In this document: in pieces, positions 43,868-55,997 of the stretch
How positions within the stretch are numbered: position 1 is the first letter of the stretch
How the letters are laid out: the number at the start of each line of letters is the position of its first letter
Notes under the pieces: model-generated
The model's database searches: none
Seen by the model: only the letters and a program-made list of their open reading frames with translations
Told to the model about the DNA's origin: nothing
Position numbers and translations under genes: made by a program
NCBI GenBank assembly: GCA_030704615.1
Contig: CM060732.1
Coordinates: forward strand, 34,515,053 to 34,579,052
Length of the DNA: 64,000 bases
From: Takakia lepidozioides
Lineage: Eukaryota > Streptophyta > Takakiopsida > Takakiales > Takakiaceae
Direction of reading: 5' to 3'

Positions 43868-45034
43868 ATGCCAGTGGTAGAAAAGCCCGTGGTACCAGTA
43901 CCACAGCAGGTGTCTGTGCAGGTGACTAACCCTATTGCTCCAACAGCCACACAGCCTGAGGTATGGGGGGATGCTGCTTTCAACCCACCAAGAACTCATG
44001 TTGCACAGGAGTACAATCGGGCTATGATTATGCCATTAAATGAAATTCCCATTGTCTTGGATTTGGCTTGGAAAGAATTTAGTCCTCCGCAATCGTTGGC
44101 ATATTACTACCAAATAATGCGCATTTGGTTGCCAGTGGCAACTCGGACTAAGGTTCTTCCAAATAATCGACCCATTGAAGATCATAATTTTGCGAGGTAC
44201 TGGTCTGAGGCAGGTACTATGTTAAAGGAATTGATTGCCTTCCAGGTTGTTCACGGGTATATCTACACCAAGACCAAAGAGGTATCTAGTTTGGTCATGG
44301 GCTGTGGAGTATACTATGCTGCTTATTTCATTGCACGTTATCACATTGAGCAGCAGAAGATACAGTCAAGATTCTTGAGTTATTCCAGTGGGGATCATTG
44401 GATCTTACCTTCAGTGCCACATCATATGTACTTATATGATGCAAAAGTCATGTTGCAGAAGGATTCCCAACTTCGTTCATGGTTTAACTTGGCTTGGAAC
44501 AACTTGGCCAAGAAAAAATTGGGCATTGACGATATTTTTTATAAGGGACAAGCAGCCTGGAAATACTTACACTGTTCCAAAGTCATTGGAACGCCTCTCA
44601 CCTATACGGACAAGGAATTCAATGAGTTCACTCATTTCGCTTGTATGCGCTTACAGCAGGTCGTAAAGTTTAAACTTCCAGACATGGTGGGGCAACACTG
44701 TATGCCACGCAGGATTCCGGAGACGCCAAAGAAGATCAGACCACCGAAAAACCGCAGGACTGATGAGGATTCTGATACTACTGGTTCTTCAGTAGAGGGC
44801 GATTTTGACATGACAGAAGAGTATGAATTAGCAATGCAGGACAAACGACGACGGGGATCTCCTATGCCTGAGGAGTTACCTCCTTATCAACCAAGGGAGA
44901 GGCAAACAATTACAGGTAATGCTCAATCATCTCCATCAGCCAATAACAGGACACGAGCTCGCACGCACAGTCCTTCAAGAGACTCTCACAGACAGAAGGG
45001 TGCTCGCTCACAAAGGTTTGCTGATCCCAAATAG
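43868..45034 (+). CDS. Intact 388-codon ORF of unknown function, transposon-associated
   Basis: The ORF is uninterrupted and ends TAG. CGGCAG just before GAGATG could be a splice acceptor, so it may be a last exon. Residues 1-35 are Pro/Val-rich (VVEKPVVPVPQQVSVQV). The central 250 residues are folded-looking, with many aromatic residues (YYQIMRIWLPV, WNNLAKKKLGIDD) and Cys/His scattered without a finger pattern. From about residue 285 it turns acidic (DEDSDTTGSSVEGD), then basic and Ser/Arg-rich (RTRARTHSPSRDSHRQKG). Position and polarity suggest it is the second protein of the CACTA element whose TNP2 C-terminus lies 230 bp upstream. Alternatively it is the 3' ORF of an LTR element, because a purine tract (GAGAGGAGGGGG, about 45060-45071) followed by TGTTAG lies downstream. 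Its lack of any stop in a decayed neighbourhood is notable. Confidence 0.5.
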   Translation: MPVVEKPVVPVPQQVSVQVTNPIAPTATQPEVWGDAAFNPPRTHVAQEYNRAMIMPLNEIPIVLDLAWKEFSPPQSLAYYYQIMRIWLPVATRTKVLPNNRPIEDHNFARYWSEAGTMLKELIAFQVVHGYIYTKTKEVSSLVMGCGVYYAAYFIARYHIEQQKIQSRFLSYSSGDHWILPSVPHHMYLYDAKVMLQKDSQLRSWFNLAWNNLAKKKLGIDDIFYKGQAAWKYLHCSKVIGTPLTYTDKEFNEFTHFACMRLQQVVKFKLPDMVGQHCMPRRIPETPKKIRPPKNRRTDEDSDTTGSSVEGDFDMTEEYELAMQDKRRRGSPMPEELPPYQPRERQTITGNAQSSPSANNRTRARTHSPSRDSHRQKGARSQRFADPK

Positions 45035-45059
45035 TGAACCGTGAGGACACGGCTTTTTG

Positions 45060-45330
45060 AGAGAGGAGGGGGTAATGTTAGAGGGCTGCTTGGGGCTACT
45101 TGGGACTTAGACGCTTTTAAGCTTTTACGGGTTCTGTGGGGTACCCTTAATTTTTGCACAGACTGAGACCAACAGGAGCCTTAGGGGTGGCAGACGTAGG
45201 CTTTAAGGGGATTAGACAGTCCGTTACAGTCTATCATAGCTTGTCACAGCCAGACACAGCTTGACACAGTCGGCACAACTTTGCACAGCCAGTCACAGCT
45301 TGACACAGCTGTCACAGTACATGGGGAACA
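45060..45330. repeat. Purine tract and ACAGCTTG(T/A)CACAG short repeats
   Basis: GAGAGGAGGGGG at about 45060-45071 precedes TGTTAGAGGGCTGC, the look of a polypurine tract next to an LTR start. At 45237-45310 the words GCTTGTCACAG, ACACAGCTTGACACAG and TCACAGCTTGACACAG recur, like subterminal repeats of a CACTA end. A TGTAGTG at 45571-45577 could be a CACTA right terminus. The two readings conflict and neither has a confirmed partner end. Confidence 0.45.
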
Positions 45331-45577
45331 ATTATCATGATAGGGAACGATTGTGAGGGAACGACATCTGCGGAGGGAATATGTTACTTCAGGGGTGACG
45401 GTTAGTTAGCCAGGCAGTTAGAACAGCTTGTAGGTAGATAAAGCCAAGAGGGGGGACTTCTTGGACATCACGAGAGGAGGTCAGACAGAGGGTACGATCT
45501 TGGGGCAGAGGGATGATGATGGGACAGAGGAGGAGATATGACAAGAGGATGGGGGATTTGTGCAAGCTGTAGTGATG

Positions 45578-46980
45578 TACTGTAGAGCAGGCTAGGGACA
45601 CCATGGTTTTGGGTCTGACATATAATAAATCTTAATCTGATGCTTATTCGAGAGAATCACACTGTGTAGAGAGACTTGAATGAAGCTGTGGAAGGAATGG
45701 AATCTGATAGATAAAGGAGCAATCTAATGCTTAAGTATAGACGGTAAGGTAAAATTGTTAACATGAAGGCCAGAAGAAATACGAATAGGAAGCACAACCA
45801 TGATTCACTAGCTGCAGGTCATGACTGATTGTTCTGAGCGGGCTGAGTGCTTAGAGATATCCAACTCTTCTATCTTGGAGTTTCCACCTCGGATAGCGAA
45901 GGGATGGGTGAGTAAAAGCCGCTCGACAAGGCCTCCTTGGGAGAAAGAGTGCCATAAACAGAGACACATCCTTAAATGTAAAAATTGGAGAAACAAACGT
46001 CTGGTGGCAGGAAATGCCTAAACCAGAATTGTATTCAATCCGGCGCACATGTAAAGGGTCGGCTGATAACTCAGAATCCCAGTTTGGAGATAATGAGACG
46101 AATACATGACTATCTTGCGAGTTTCAACTTTCTTGGAGGTAGTTTCCAATTTCTCTGGTGTCACAACTGCCTTCAAGCTAAAGCAAGGAATTAAGTCCCA
46201 CTACTCGCAAATGCAGAATGTCTCCCTCATCTGCGTGGGGAAAATGGGGTTTGGCATGATATGATTGTAGTTCGTAACCAAAGGGCATATCCTTCAGCCT
46301 TGATGTCTTTGCGATCTTCTTCTGTGACGCCTTCTTCATAACTTGTGAAATGGAAAAGCAGCTACACATCAAATTATTGCAAGGCCACTCAATGGCACTA
46401 TGAACGTTTCGAGCATGCTGTCAGAAAACTAGACGGGCAAAAACCCATTTCAGCAGCCTCACCTTGCGTGGATACTTGGGAATTGATGCCAGAAGGGCAT
46501 GCCCGTATGCGTGCTCCATCGTGCCTCCATCCAGCACATTCTATAAATGTTGAATGACCAAGACCCCGATTTCACACCCTCCTGAGAAGCCACTACGCGC
46601 GCTCACAGTATACGAAGGCCTTGTCGTGTCAAGATTCGCATTCCCATGTCCCGCCATGTCCGACGCAGCACTTGCAGCCCTGTCTCTGTTAGGTGGAGGC
46701 AACACGTATTAAAATATCTATTCCCCCAAGGCCACATTTTGTTTACCTCTTTTTGTGAAAGCCACGTCAGCAAATGTGCCGCCGAATCACGGGTGCAATG
46801 AATGCGGAGTGGTTCATGGAGTCGTTAAGTCGACTACATATTCACTTTAATGAATAAATATCTTTATTCGAATTAGGAAAGAAAATTTGTAGTCGCATGT
46901 GCAGTAATTACAACCACTTGTAATTTTGGCTTTTTCAAATTTTATGTATTTACGCAATTCGTTAAATAGCCCGGAATTCT
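45578..46980. other. No supported gene
   Basis: Short frames without recognisable domains on both strands. ATATAATAAATC at about 45621 could be a polyadenylation or TATA-like signal of the preceding element. Confidence 0.35.
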
Positions 46981-46981
46981 G

Positions 46982-47613
46982 CTACGACTCTGGAGTCGTT
47001 GACCCCACTTCTGTCCGCCATTTGAAATGCCCCCGTGGGCTCACATTGTCTGTTTTGACTCTCCAGTAGTCCTGCTTACTACCAAGTGGTTCCCGGAGTG
47101 GTCGCGGACCATGCAGTCGATTCGGAAGTGTTGCCTGCAGTTTTCCATGTATTAGATCCATGCAAAGGCTATGCAAGTCATTTCTCAATTTCCTGTACGA
47201 GGTGAAGTTACGAAATTGCATCCATCGATGCCGAAAGAAGGATGATGTCATGCGGTCCAATTGCTCTGCTGTCAGTGCTGACAAGTGCTTTATGCACATA
47301 CCAAAGGTTGGGTGTGCCATAGCCATATGCCAAAGCTTGTCCGGGCGTGGGTCATCCATGAGAATTAGCTAAACAAGCAGCGGCGATTCACTTTGGTCAC
47401 TAGCACGTCAACTGCAAGCATGCTTGCACTTTGCAAAACTTGGTTGGCTTCCTCGATCGTGTACTCCATGGAATAGTGAAAAGGGACAAAAAGCCAACAC
47501 CGGTCTGTCACAATGTGGTGAAGGTAACTATACCATTCAAGGTGGGCACTTGATCCACCGACCCTAAACCGGGGAAGTACAAGATCTGCATTCATGGGAT
47601 TACCAAGCGGCAA
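46982..47613 (-). pseudogene. Unrecognised minus-strand coding remnant
   Basis: Two frames read consecutively on the minus strand. 47613-47365 includes LEWYSYLHHIVTDRCWLFVP and EEANQVLQSASMLAVDVL. After a stop, 47359-46982 includes DKLWHMAMAHPTFGMCIKHL and LRNDLHSLCMDLIHGKL. Both have normal protein composition. With the 48.5-49.0 kb minus-strand fragment they may be parts of one transposon-related gene expanded by CAG-type repeats. No family is assigned. Confidence 0.4.
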
Positions 47614-47639
47614 TGGCAGTCTCCAAACCCCAAAAATGC

Positions 47640-47800
47640 CTGTGCTGGAGGGGACGAGGGCAGTCTGTTGGATGGACTCGTGTGCAATCTGTAGGCAGAC
47701 ACATTGGCAGTGTCCTCCACAAATGTCCTCGGCATTGTTTTGGACAGTCTGCTGAATAGTCTGCTAGCCAGATTGCTGGCTAGTCTGCTGAAACATTCTG
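47640..47800. repeat. CAGTCTGCTG minisatellite, plus orientation
   Basis: Units such as GGCAGTCTGTTGGATGGACT, ACAGTCTGCTGAATAGTCTG and CCAGATTGCTGGCTAGTCTG match the array at 1.1-1.45 kb in the same orientation. The minus strand reads Gln/Thr-rich. Confidence 0.65.
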
Positions 47801-48099
47801 ATTGGCACAGACTCAGGGCTGGTGATAGTATGAGGGCTGCCCATAAATGCCTTAGTATACAATGCCTCTATGGCAGCGGCAAACCCAGGATACTTCCACA
47901 AAATGTATTCCCGAACTCGGTCCACTCCACATTGCATTCACTTGCAAAGGAGGGTCTTTGGTGTGCGTTCTCCACGCAAGCTGCAATGGTTGTCTGAACA
48001 CGCTCTCAAACAGCATAAGCCTGCTCTCCAGCAAAGTACATAAGTGAAGGCCAACAAAGTGAATAACAAAGTAAACTAGTACAAAAGACCAGCATAGAG

Positions 48100-48520
48100 G
48101 ACGAGCAGACTGGAGCAGCAGACTGGACCGTTAGACTGAGTGGACCGCTGAACAAAATGAGCAGACTGAGCAGACCTGAGGGTTGAGGGATTGCGGTACT
48201 AAGCAACAGACTAGCAGACTAAGCCTACTTTCCCCAAAGCCTACTTTCTTATTGCGTAGACTAAGGTACCCAAGCAGACTAGTAGAGTAGGCAGCAGAGT
48301 AAGCAGACTCAGCAGCAGACCAGCAAGCTTGACCGTTAGAATGGACGGGCAAACTTACAGATAGCCCACCTGACTAGGGGAAGGATGGTGAGTACTGAGC
48401 AGTAGACCAGAAGATAAGCAAATCAAGCAGGCTTACCCCACAAAGCAGCAGACCAACAGACTTAGCAGACAAACAGCAGACCAAAAGTCCAAGCAGACAA
48501 TAGCAGACCAGCAGACTAGT
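48100..48520. repeat. CAGCAGACTG minisatellite, inverse orientation
   Basis: AGCAGACTGGAGCAGCAGACTGG, AGCAGACTGAGCAGACC and AGCAGACCAGCAGACT-type units are the inverse complement of the 47.6-kb array, so orientation switches between 47.8 and 48.1 kb. Confidence 0.7.
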
Positions 48521-49019
48521 TTACGCTTGTTGGAGGGATACAAGAGAGCAATACATGCTGTTTTGTTTTGTTTTGTCCGCATTCTCATCTGCAATGCACT
48601 TCAACCAATTTTCTTGTGCTTGGCGGACGGTCATGGCCATCTGTCCGGTCTGCACAAATCTGAAGAAGAACGGGAAGAACTCTGGATCGTCCGCTGGTGG
48701 GCACAACGTTGGGAAAACCCCGAATGGAAGTAAGAGCAGAGTGCCCGGAGGGGCCGTCAATCTTCTCAGGGGTCTTCTCAGTGCCATTGTACTCGGTCTG
48801 TTGGGAGTTGACTCCAGTCTGCTGGGTCTGCTGAGCGGTCTGGCGAACGGAGGTGGTCTCCTCGCTTCCGTTTATCTGCATGTCCACCCTGTTGGACAAG
48901 CTCATGTAGTTGCCTGTTGAAGGTGGATCATGTCCTTTTGAAGACTGGGCAGACTCACTGGACTCCTTTTCGGCAGACTCGCTTGAAGAACTGATCAGAC
49001 GGGTCATGCAGAACGACAT
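48521..49019 (-). pseudogene. Gln/Thr-rich minus-strand coding remnant
   Basis: The minus strand from 49019 gives a Ser/Glu-rich start (LISSSSESAEKESSESAQSS), then repeat-derived QTAQQTQQTGVNSQQTE and a GTEKTPEKIDG segment. In a second frame (about 48720-48524) it reads PTLCPPADDPEFFPFFFRFV and MAMTVRQAQENWLKCIADEN, ending in a stop at 48521. One frame change separates them. The block looks like an accessory protein of a transposon whose CAG repeats expanded into the flanking minisatellites. No family is recognised. Confidence 0.4.
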
Positions 49020-49860
49020 GGCGTGTCATCATTGGCGTCGGCAGCGCCGTCAAGACGGACAGCAGACCCATTCTCCAGCAGACTGTTCAGCGGATGGACT
49101 GTCCAGCGGACATGCAGAACATTGTGCATCATCGGGGCTGCATGCGCCGTCCATGCATTTAATAGGTCCGGCAGACCCACTGTCCAGCAGACTGCTAGGT
49201 GCCCACTTCCCAACAGACTTCCCAACAGACTGCCGTTGCAACCGGCTGTCGGGCATCGTTGACCAGCAGACTTGCCGCACACCACACTTGATGAACTGAT
49301 AGCCGAATAGACTGATATCCCAAGAGAGCGACTGTCATGCTTGCCGCCGTCGTCGCATTTAAGAGGGTCCACCAGACTCCCACGTTCTGATGTGGACGGC
49401 CCAACAGACCCAGTACAAACAAACTTGCGGCAGTCGAACAGACTGAAGTGGCAGTCCAACAGACGGCTTGGAATCCAGCAGTCCTAAGAGAACCTTTGTC
49501 CTGTGAAAGATGATTTAATTGGTGTAGCAGACTTGGACGTGGTGCAAAGTCCGACCGAACAAACCCACTGTGAACAGACTGGTGGCACAACAGACCGATA
49601 AAGTGGCGTCCGACAGATAGGCACATGTTGGAAGAGACCGACTTTCAGGTCATCGTCGAGAGAAGAAACTGAGCAGAAAAATGTCATATCCAATGCAGTG
49701 GTGGGCCACTAGAGCCAACGCGAATAGACTCGTAGCAGAACAGACTGATAAAGTGAGTCTCTGATATCGATACAGATCCAATGTCTCGCCCACAGACAGT
49801 TCAACAGACTCAGGAGAGAAGAAGCGAAAAGACTGACGGGAGAAGAGACTGAGGGTAAAC
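49020..49860. repeat. CAGACTG-type minisatellite with longer embedded units
   Basis: Many AACAGACT, AGCAGACTG and CCAGCAGACT words occur. A longer unit recurs with GTCATCATTGGCGTCGGCAG, GTGCATCATCGGGGCTGCAT and GTCATGCTTGCCGCCGTCGT as diverged equivalents (about 49024, 49122 and 49335), each followed by a CAGAC block. Frames on both strands are artefacts of the repeat. Confidence 0.6.
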
Positions 49861-50600
49861 AAGAAACTCGATTGTCCTCAACTATCCTCATCGTGTCAAT
49901 GGACATGATCCAGTCCTACGGGGTGAATGCAAGGTTGACTGGACCAAAATGGACGTTACCAGCACAGTTTTAGATGACTGCTGATGGTGTCATCAATTGA
50001 AATTGAATTAACTCATTAAAACCAGAAAATATATATGTAATTGGATTTCTAGCTTCAATACGCACCCATAGCAACTCTCCAATCATGAATCCGATAAGAA
50101 ATGACTCCGCTATGGACTTTTGAATACCGTCATTGTGGACTGTTACCGCAATGAATGGAATTACAATGGACTTAAGTTCTCCTATGTCCCATTGATTGAA
50201 ATTTCGACATAAGGTGGCTATTTTGGTCCACATCATAGGTATGGATTTGAAGTGGCAAAATCATTTGTCATTTGACTCATATGGACTAATATATGTAAAA
50301 AACAAATAGGCATTTTTTGAAAAGTCCATAGCTCATCTTGTTTTTTGGATTTTGGGTGTCGTTTTTTTTTCTAGAAGTATAAAAACCTATAATCTTCAAT
50401 GGCTAGGTGTCATATTGAATTTTTTTTGTAAACTCTAATTTTTAGTTTTTCATAATTTCTCTAAATAATAGACTAAACTATTTAATGAATTATATCCTCA
50501 TGTGGATACCTCCCACATCATCATGGTTCAAATCCTAAAAAGACCTCCCTCACCTCCCATCCCCTACATTTGGGTCAACAGCCTCCTCCCCTCTGATAAG
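49861..50600. other. No supported gene
   Basis: AT-rich spacer before the LINE, without recognisable features. Confidence 0.4.
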
Positions 50601-50637
50601 AGGGTTAAATTCAAGTGTTTAAGTTAGAGGCCATCAA

Positions 50638-53600
50638 ATGAGATTGATCATCTCAGCCTTGCCTTCCATCCCCATGTTGATTGACATGGCTTCTTGGAAC
50701 ATCAGGGGCCTTGGGGCGGATAATGCATCCCCAAAGCACGCTAGCGTCAAGAATTTTCTAGCCCCTTATCTTCGGAAAGATGCAATTCTCTTCCTGCAAG
50801 AACACAAACTTGATCTAGGGAAAATCGCTTCTCTCTCAGACAATCTCTGGCCACGAGCAAACTCCCTATGGAAACCAACTTCTGAAGGTTCCAGAGGAGG
50901 CACCGCTATCTTGGTTTCCCCATCCCTCTTTCAGTTTATTGTCTCTGAAGGCTCTTGGGTTCCAAGTAGAGTTCAGTACTGTGCCATAGACCTCCTAGCA
51001 AAAGGTGGCTGGCTAGGGTTAATTAATATTTATGCTCCGAACTCGCCGGCAGGAAGGGCTCAGCTTTGGGAATCAGAAACACCAACATGGTACTAAAACA
51101 TGACAGATTTATGGGTGCTGGTAGGGGTCTTCAATATGGTTGAGTCTCCTACCAACAGACGGGGTCTTGGTCAATTTAACCCAGACGCGGCAGAGACTCA
51201 ACACTGGCACTCCCTCACCCTCAACCACAATTTGGTGGAAATAGAAATGGTGAACCGGGGGCATCTGCCCCCCTCTGGCCCTGTCTTCACTTGGTCAATA
51301 ACAGAGCCCTCGCCGATCTCCAGATGGCCAGATTGGACAGATTCTACGCCTCCTTGGACTGCATTCAATGGTCCCGAAGGCTACCCCAACAGCCCATTCA
51401 CCCCGGCTTTGATCACGCCGTCATTGAGGCTTCATTGGATATTCCAAACACTCGCCCAAGGGGCAAGGGTCTTTACAAATGAATGCCTCTCTGTTACAGA
51501 TCTAGGAGTTCGCACAAGGCTTGCGGGCAGCTTGGTCTCGGGCTGGCTTGGCCTCCTAGAACCCTTCAGATAGGTTCATGACCAAGCTCATAGCAGTGGG
51601 GGCAGCCAGTTAGCAGATGAGTAGAGAGATTGCAGCCACTAGGAAAAGGAGGGTGAGGGCCCTCATCAAATGCCTCTCAGTCTGTCAAAGAAAAATGGAA
51701 TCTCCCCGCTGTGATCAAGAAACTTACGATACCTACCTAGAAGCAAAACAAAACTTGGAATTCTTCCAAGACTTGCAGGAGCAGAAGCTTAAGATGTTAG
51801 CAGGTGTTAACTAGTCATCCAAGGGAGAAAAAATGTCCAAGTATTTCTTTGCAAAAACCAGGCTTAGAAAGGCAGGGCAGACAATTTCTAAACTAGCTGA
51901 CAGGGCATCGGGACATTCACAGACCCCAAACCCATGGCTTCATTCGCTGCTAGCCACTTTTAGACCCTCTTTATGAATGACAGACCTATAGCAGCAGCCA
52001 CGCTTGATGCTTGCCTGGCGCACTCCCCTCTTCTCATTGCCCAGCCTATAGCCGAGGCTCTAGAAGGGCCTCTCTCGGAAGGGGAGCTTGAGCTGGCCCT
52101 TTCCAAGCTGAAAGATGGGAAATGTCCAGGAATAGATGGAGTCCCTGTGGAATTTACAAAAATCTGTGGCCTGACATCTCGCTTGACTTTGGGGCCATGG
52201 CCAACCACATCTTTCATGCGAACCAAATGCCGGGGAACATGTCACAGGGAGTCATCTCTCTGATTTTCAAAAAGGGTGACAGGACGGACTTAAGCAACTA
52301 CAGGCCCATAACTCTCCTCAATGTTGCTTATAAGATTATAGCCAAATGCCTGGCTCTACGTCTTCGGCCTCTGCTCCCGACAATCATTAGACCTAGGTAG
52401 CCAGTCGGGCTTTATTAAGGGAAGATATATCATGGATAATCTTCTTCTGGCACAGGAGCTTCCCCAGTATGCCCTTCAAACCCAGCAGGCTATTGCCCTA
52501 ATCCTTCTAGACTTTGAGAAAGCGTTTGACAGAGTAGAATGGCCTTTCCTCATGAGCACCCTGGCCAAGATCGGTGTGCCTCCCTCCTTTTGTCGATGGG
52601 TGCACATTCTACTGAAGGGGTCAACCAGCAGGGTGATCATCAACAGTGCGGTGTCAAAGCCATTCAACTTGTTTTGATCTGTCCATCAAGGCTGCCCCTT
52701 GGCTCCTTTCTCTTCATTATTGCCGCCGACACACTTGGTTACATGCTACAAGCAGACACACAGATTCTGGGTCTTAGAATCACAAACTACATAACTAACC
52801 AGCCTGCTTACGTCAGGTAATCCATGTATGTAGATGACACTTTCCTTATGCTGCAAGCAAGCCAAACCAACCTAGACGGAACTACAACAACTTTGGGGAA
52901 GTTCTGCGAAGCTTCCGGTTTCAAGGTCAACTGGAACAAAACCTGTGCCATCCTTGCTGGAGATACATCCAAATCCCTTCTGGGACGACTACCCTCTTGG
53001 GGACAGGCCTAGGGGCTATCATGGCTACAACCTAGCCAGACGACAACGTTGCTAGGATACACCTATGGGCTTGATATCACCGATGAACAACGATTCGCAC
53101 CCATTCTTTCCAAGATTAAAAGAAACCTCACTTTCTGGGGCTCTAAGTTTCTCTCAATCACAGGTCGGGCACTTGTGGCCAACCAGATTCTCTCAGTTGG
53201 CCTATGGTTCTACGCAGCATCATGGCGCCCTTCTAAAAGGCAAATTGGTGAATACAAAGCCCTATTGTGGAATTTCGTTTGGGGAGCTAGCAAAGTGGGC
53301 CAAAAAGTTAGGCCGCAGGTCTCCTGGAGACAGATCTGCCAGCCAAAAAAATAGGGAGGACTGGGGGTTCTGGACCTGGAGATCCAAATTACAGCACTCC
53401 TCGGAAAATGGCTGCCAAGATTCTTAGGCCCAGAAGGTGGCTGGTGGAAGTTTTTGGTGGTGGGTAATCTGATGATGGCAAGTCCCCTAAAGACCTCTAG
53501 ATGGCACCCCTCCATTCGCTGGATCACACGGGGATTCAAGCACAAAATGGTGGGATCGTCCAGGGCTTTGGAACGTCATCTGGAAAGCTTGGGCTACACT

Positions 53601-55060
53601 GAGACATTTTCTTCAGAAAAAAGAGCCAGAAACATTCGAGGAAACCCTCTGCCAACACCAACATGCCCACACCAGCTGAAAAGTCGTTGGCAAAAAAATG
53701 GTCTGCCTGGGACAGTAGGGGCATTAGTCAACTAAAACACCTGTGGTCGCCTACTGGCTTCCTGCACATTGACACAATTTGCCCTATTCTGGGGTCAATC
53801 AGAGCCAAGGCCGGGCTACAGGCGGTCATAAATTCTATACCTCAAACCTGGTCCCTGTCGCTGCAGGCGGGTCCACTGACCCCCTCCACGAACTTCTGGA
53901 CATTAGGAGTCATAAGCAACAGCCTCACCATCATTTTGGTGATTTTTGCCACAGACACACACTTCTCAGGGTTCGCTTACCATGTAAATCCCAAAACTCT
54001 TGTGCTGATCTTGGTTTCACAATCCCAAACCCTCTTCCCCCGTTTCATTCATACCCCAGTGAGAATATGCAACTGGTCATCTAAGTTCAAAGAGTTTGAT
54101 CCCCAACCACCTCTTACCATACCATACCTGTCCTGGGTCAATACATCCACTTTTGTCTGGATCCTGGGAAGACCTCTGGCGGACCTCCAGCTGGACCCCA
54201 AAGAATGGGAATGGACATTTGGCCGTGCTGCATCACCCCTTCTTACCTACACCCCCAAGAAGGCTTATAGGGCTCTTAACACACAGCCAGCCCTCTCCAC
54301 TAAGTGGAATAGCAAATGGAGTCACTTTGGTTTCTTGAATGAGAACTGGTCATCAATCTGGTCTTCTATCTGGCTAAAAATTAGGCCGGCCAAGATCTCA
54401 GCGTTTTTATGGCAAGTAGCGAACAGAGCCCTAAAAGTGGGAGAATGGCTGCAATTCCATGAAGCTCTTTTATGTCGATGTTGCTCCTCGAGTATCATTG
54501 AATCTCATGAGCACTGTTGACCTGTATAGCTCCAGCCAAAATCTGGCCCTTCATCAAGGTATTCTACAGACATTGGAGTCTCTCGGCCATTGGCCCTCTA
54601 GATCTGCTACTTAATTACAACAAAACAACCAAGGGCCGATCCTTTACATGTCCAGTCTTCGAGACTCTTCGCGCCTCTACATTATGGCACCTATGGTGTG
54701 CTAGATGTAAAAAGACCTTTAGCAAAGAGACAATAAGTACCTCAGCTTTGTTGGCTATGGTGTACAAAGATCTTTTAACAGAGTCGAAAAAAGCTTGGGC
54801 CTTTGTGTTGTAGACTGTCACAGGACTCCAAGGCAGGCGCCAGCAATCCATGCAACATTCAGGACGAGTGGGCCTGCCATGGTGTCATTTGTCAAAACGA
54901 CGAGCAGGAACACTGTATTTGGAACGCTCTCCCCCCTCAGCGCTGGAGAGACCTCAGAGCTCCACTCCACGACCTCGCTGGAATTTGAGAGAGACGTGAA
55001 TTGGAAACACGTCAAGCACCCTGCCACTACTTCCAGGCTAAATTTTCGTTAAGTGTAGTT
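50638..55060 (+). mobile_element. L1-like LINE retrotransposon, decayed
   Basis: The apurinic-endonuclease domain starts at about 50680 (MASWNIRGLG; FLQEHKL; GGTAILVS; INIYAPNS). The reverse transcriptase follows, with LKDGKCPGIDGVP (about 52105), ISLIFKKGDRTDLSNYRPIT (about 52256), motif A LLDFEKAFDRVEW (about 52504), QGCPLAP (about 52688) and the catalytic YVDD at about 52827. A C-terminal zinc-binding domain is near 54373-54520 (RPAKISAFLWQVANRALKVG, then CRCCSSSIIESHEHC). Stops or frame changes near 51095, 51570, 52170, 52400, 52680, 52820, 53010, 53350 and 54520 leave it non-functional. No separate ORF1 is visible, and the 3' end is uncertain (55.06-55.27 kb). Confidence 0.9.
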
Positions 55061-55997
55061 GTAGATTAGCTCCTCGATAATCTCATCTGCAGGCTTAACT
55101 TTTTGGAAGTCTCTCGGACAGGGCTAGGCCGCTCTGAGAGGTCTCTTTGAGCACACTGCTGCACTTTAGCAGCAGGCAATGGATCTCCCTTCACTGACTA
55201 TAGTGTGTAGCCCTCATGGTGCAAAAGGGGGTTTATTTTTTTCCCCTCAATTCAGGTATAAATGCAATATTTAACGTTAAAAAACAATTATGTTGTTTAT
55301 ATATATATATATGACGTCGGTGCTAGCTGAAATAAGAGCGCATTAAAAAAAATAAAAATGCGCATATTTGCCAGCGAATCATGAGAACCACCGTCTCAAA
55401 TAGTAACGGAGCTTCGGTCCCCTATATATATATACATATACCAACAAAAACCAGAACCAAAATGGCATTGTAGAGTCATACATCCCCACGTGCTTCGTGA
55501 CAACGCATGACAAGTGGCAGCAGCCGGTTTCAATGTATGTATGCGACCATCTTCACAACTACGTCAACGAGCGGATGAACCGTGTTAAAGGCCGTGAAGC
55601 CCAACTTATCAAAACAGGCCACGTAGACTTGACAGATAGTGCCCTGCCACTTGTACCTTCGCTTACGTGGCCATATCGCAGCCATATCTCACGTCTCTTC
55701 ATCCATCAGAAGCAGCACATTTGTCTGCGGTGACGTGGATTGGATAGCTAAATAAACAATGTAATTAAAATACATTTGTTTTTAATTAATTAATTAACTA
55801 ATTGTAAGACATGAACACGTGGCCGCATCATGCATGCATGTTAGGGGATGTATGGCCATGAGGGGGTGGGGGGGAGGGGTGCACGCGGGAAGGTGAGAGA
55901 GACGACCGCCATAGCCACCAGAGCTTGGAGCTTGGCAGTGCGGTGCTTCTTCGCAGCAGACGATTGACTTGGACTGCGGGAGGGAGGAGGGTTCGCG
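55061..55997. other. LINE 3' flank and cytochrome b561 upstream region
   Basis: Contains TATATATATATATATG (about 55298) and CCTATATATATATACATATA (about 55421), both several hundred bases from the cytochrome b561 ATG, so no core promoter is assigned. A short frame at 55497-55733 lacks a recognisable domain. Confidence 0.35.

Noticed and set aside
42278-45577. CACTA element bounded by CACTACA at 42278 or 42653 and TGTAGTG at 45571
   Set aside because: Beyond the first 7-8 bases the ends do not match as inverted repeats, and no 3-bp duplication agrees.
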